Below are positions 62,254-64,000 of a stretch of 64,000 nt of DNA, one piece after another. This stretch comes from Anoplopoma fimbria. Its lineage: Eukaryota; Chordata; Actinopteri; Perciformes; Anoplopomatidae. A program made the translations under genes and the position numbers. Below the pieces are notes generated by a model. The model searched no databases, was not told where the DNA came from, and was given only the letters and a program-made list of their open reading frames with translations. The stretch is from NCBI RefSeq assembly GCF_027596085.1, contig NC_072464.1, positions 16,170,624-16,234,623 on the forward strand. The letters run 5' to 3'. Numbering within the stretch: the first letter of the stretch is position 1; each line of letters opens with the position of its first letter.

Positions 62254-62294
62254 TAACACAGTGCAGATTTTTCAAACAAATCTGCACTGTGTTA
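62254..62294 (-). repeat. Perfect hairpin in the heg1 3' UTR or flank
   Basis: TAACACAGTGCAGATTT at 62,254-62,270 and its exact reverse complement at 62,278-62,294 enclose a 7-nt loop. If heg1 uses the nearby AATAAA, this hairpin ends 14 nt before it in the mRNA. Confidence 0.85.
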
Positions 62295-62559
62295 CCAGGC
62301 AGCAACAAGACAGATATGATTGTTTACTGTCATGGATCATCTATTTCAAGCACGTTTCAAGTGTTACGCAAATTGTTTTTCATCATATGGTGAAGTAAAT
62401 GACAGTCAGCAGATGCCTGTGAGGCAGGAAAAACACATTAAAACCATCTTTACCAACACAGCAGCAATGTAATGTGTGAGTTAAAGTAAATGAGCTAAAA
62501 CATGCAAAAATACTGAAATGGTTCACACAATGACACCCTCAGGAAACATATATATTTAT

Positions 62560-62560
<1 letters not shown>

Positions 62561-62589
<29 letters not shown>
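62561..62589. repeat. (CA)n microsatellite in the heg1 3' UTR
   Basis: 29 bp pure CA, about 145 nt after the stop codon. Confidence 0.96.
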
Positions 62590-62593
<4 letters not shown>

Positions 62594-62731
62594 CTGGATT
62601 TACATAGTTAGTGTGGAGCCCTGCAGATGGTCAAATGGGCTCTCAATGTGACCGAACACCATCATATCACGTCACAATTTACAGTATTAGAGAGGGTAAG
62701 TTTCTGTGTGTTTGTTTTTAAGGTGGGGCAG

Positions 62732-62875
62732 TTAGAAGTAGTCTCGTCTTCGTGAATCGTCACTGATGAAGGAGGGGTTCCACTGGGCCGGGTAGATGCA
62801 CGAGTGGCGAGAACCCGGCAGACCTGTGAACGGGTACAGGCCGTTTCTCTCGAGGTCTGAGTTACGCAACGCAGG
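62732..62875 (-). CDS. heg1: heg1 terminal coding exon (KRIT1-binding tail)
   Basis: 144 bp, 47 codons plus TAA at 62,732-62,734. Encodes PALRNSDLERNGLYPFTGLP, GSRHSCIYPAQWNPSFISDD and SRRRDYF. The C-terminal YF and the upstream GLPGSRHSC are the conserved KRIT1-binding peptide. Acceptor CTCAG. Confidence 0.95.
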   Translation of the reverse strand, partial: PALRNSDLERNGLYPFTGLPGSRHSCIYPAQWNPSFISDDSRRRDYF

Positions 62876-63931
62876 CTGAGGAAAAGAGCACAAGCAGAGA
62901 GAAAATGTGTAAGACTAGTAGCATAGATTTATCAGGTCTAACTAAACACAAAAACAAATGCTTAGCTTGAACAATTAAGACAAATGAAGGAGTGGGAGAT
63001 TAAACAGGAGTTGTGTTTCATTTCTCCTTACAGAGTAGTAAATGTCAGTCATCTGCAGCAGGTTCTTGGTGCTGCCGTTCTCCTGCATCTCTATGGTCTC
63101 TCTGCCCCACTCCGTGGATATGCGGTTATTTTTGGGGAAGTCTGCATACGGGGACATCTGCAGGTCTCCGCTCTTGAAGATGATCTTGTTGATGTCATTC
63201 TTGTCTTTCCTTTGAGATCAAACATTTTTAAAAAGTTAAACCTGACAAAGGTCACCGGAATTATTTAATTCACCAAACAATTGAAAGCAAAGGATCTGTG
63301 TTTTTTTTAGTTCTGTGGATGAACTGATCCTTTAAGTTACTAAATATTCGGCCAACAGATAATTGCATTCCTTGTATCGTCTAGGGTCCTAGGGTTTTGT
63401 AATCAACAACTTACAAATACGGTAGAGCAAGGCAGACTACTGCATTAGTATCAAGAACATGTTAGTTTAAGACGTAACAAGATGAAATGCACTGAAAACC
63501 AAGATAAGTTTTGGACTAACAGTAACAGAAGTCTTACTTGCAACAGGTGACAATGAGAGCAATGATGAGGATGAGGAGCAGAGCGCCTCCTGCAGGGGAC
63601 ACCACGATTGCGATCAGCTTGTAAACTGCAATGTCAAACAAAAAACATATTAAATGCTACACTCATAAGAGCAATTTTGTATTTAATTCACAATAGTATA
63701 CCTTCTACTGAAGCTAAATGTTCAAAGCCTGATTTTTAAGGCCACTTACAGTTTCCACAGTTGAATCCTCCAAATCCAAACATGCACCTGAAGAGTAGAA
63801 ACAGAATCAGGAGTGAGAATGTGGAATAAAATGTCTCAGTATGAGCTGATCGATACTTTAAGGAAAAAATAAATAAAGTTGAACTTACGGAACACAGGTG
63901 CCATTTTCCAGCTTGTAGCCATCTCCACATT
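62732..63931 (-). CDS. heg1: Heart of glass (HEG1), last five exons, partial
   Basis: C-terminal part of heg1; the gene continues past the right edge. HEG1 is a single-pass mucin-like receptor of endothelial and endocardial junctions that recruits KRIT1 (CCM1), needed for heart and vessel integrity in zebrafish and mouse. In order, the exons encode an EGF-like remnant (CGDGYKLENGTCVP, CMFGFGGFNCGN) and the transmembrane helix (LIAIVV...ALLLILIIALIVTCC). The tail follows with NDINKIIFKSGD, WGRETIEMQENGSTKNLLQM and GLPGSRHSC, ending SDDSRRRDYF. The final Tyr-Phe is the known KRIT1 FERM-domain contact. All intron phases agree, and the reading frame is intact in the window. Confidence 0.94.
63032..63209 (-). 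CDS. heg1: heg1 cytoplasmic juxtamembrane exon
   Basis: 178 bp. Encodes KDKNDINKIIFKSGDLQMSP ... NGSTKNLLQMTDIYYS, nearly identical to the HEG1 tail in other vertebrates. Donor GTAAGG; starts in phase 2, completing a Lys codon with the transmembrane exon. Confidence 0.94.
63538..63625 (-). CDS. heg1: heg1 transmembrane exon
   Basis: 88 bp. Encodes YKLIAIVVSPAGGALLLILI then IALIVTCC(K), a single hydrophobic helix followed by a CC-K/R-K membrane boundary as in HEG1. Acceptor TTGCAG, donor GTAAGA. Confidence 0.93.
63750..63787 (-). CDS. heg1: heg1 micro-exon before the transmembrane segment
   Basis: Only 38 bp, encoding CMFGFGGFNCGN, the Cys-containing end of an EGF-like module. Acceptor CTTCAG, donor GTAAGTG; phases fit both neighbours. 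Confidence 0.85.
63889..63931 (-). CDS. heg1: heg1 short EGF-like exon
   Basis: 43 bp, encoding CGDGYKLENGTCVP, half an EGF-like module with two Cys. Acceptor TTTCAG, donor GTAAGTTC. The upstream exon lies beyond the window. Confidence 0.85.
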
Positions 63932-64000
63932 CTGAAACAAGAAGTTTTGTTTAGAAAGAGACCAATCACACAGTTTGGTACAAGGAGTTCCAAGGCCAAT

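Noticed and set aside
62254..62294. microRNA precursor
   Set aside because: The 17-bp stem with a 7-nt loop is too short for a normal pre-miRNA, and the flanks do not extend the pairing.

Overview
The window is vertebrate nuclear DNA, almost certainly from a spiny-rayed teleost fish. It has split genes with GT-AG introns, very long CA/TG microsatellites, and several dispersed repeats typical of fish genomes: Tc1-type miniature elements, tRNA-derived SINEs, and LINE tails ending in repeated TAAGA. There are no bacterial operons, CRISPR arrays or ribosomal RNA genes. All three recognisable genes lie on the minus strand in the right 25 kb.

Left part, about 1-38,600: a gene-poor stretch in which I could support no protein-coding exon. 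It holds microsatellites, a polypyrimidine tract, SINE fragments, a rearranged LINE reverse-transcriptase fragment whose two halves point in opposite directions (8,783-9,200), a 608-bp TTAA-flanked inverted-repeat element (16,916-17,523), two Tc1-type MITEs, and unique sequence that may include regulatory elements.

Middle part, 39,258-55,860: a KANSL1-like gene (kansl1l), related to a subunit of the NSL/MOF histone acetyltransferase complex. Fourteen coding exons join with compatible phases from the ATG at 54,672 to the TGA at 39,258-39,260, with one exception: exon 6 seems to lack one base, so it does not join exon 7 in frame. A non-coding first exon ends at 55,808 in a CpG-containing promoter area. 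Three Tc1-type MITEs lie within 2.3 kb of that promoter. One of them abuts the polypyrimidine tract of the first 3' splice site.

Right part, 56,100-64,000: repeats, then an intronless seven-transmembrane receptor gene (59,280-60,314) that looks like a fish bitter-taste (T2R) receptor. An inverted pair of POU octamers lies 85-103 bp upstream of its likely start. Last come the five final exons of heg1 (62,732-63,931), covering an EGF-like remnant, the transmembrane helix and the KRIT1-binding cytoplasmic tail. heg1 continues beyond the right edge. The three genes have no obvious shared pathway: one is chromatin-related, one chemosensory, one a vascular junction receptor.
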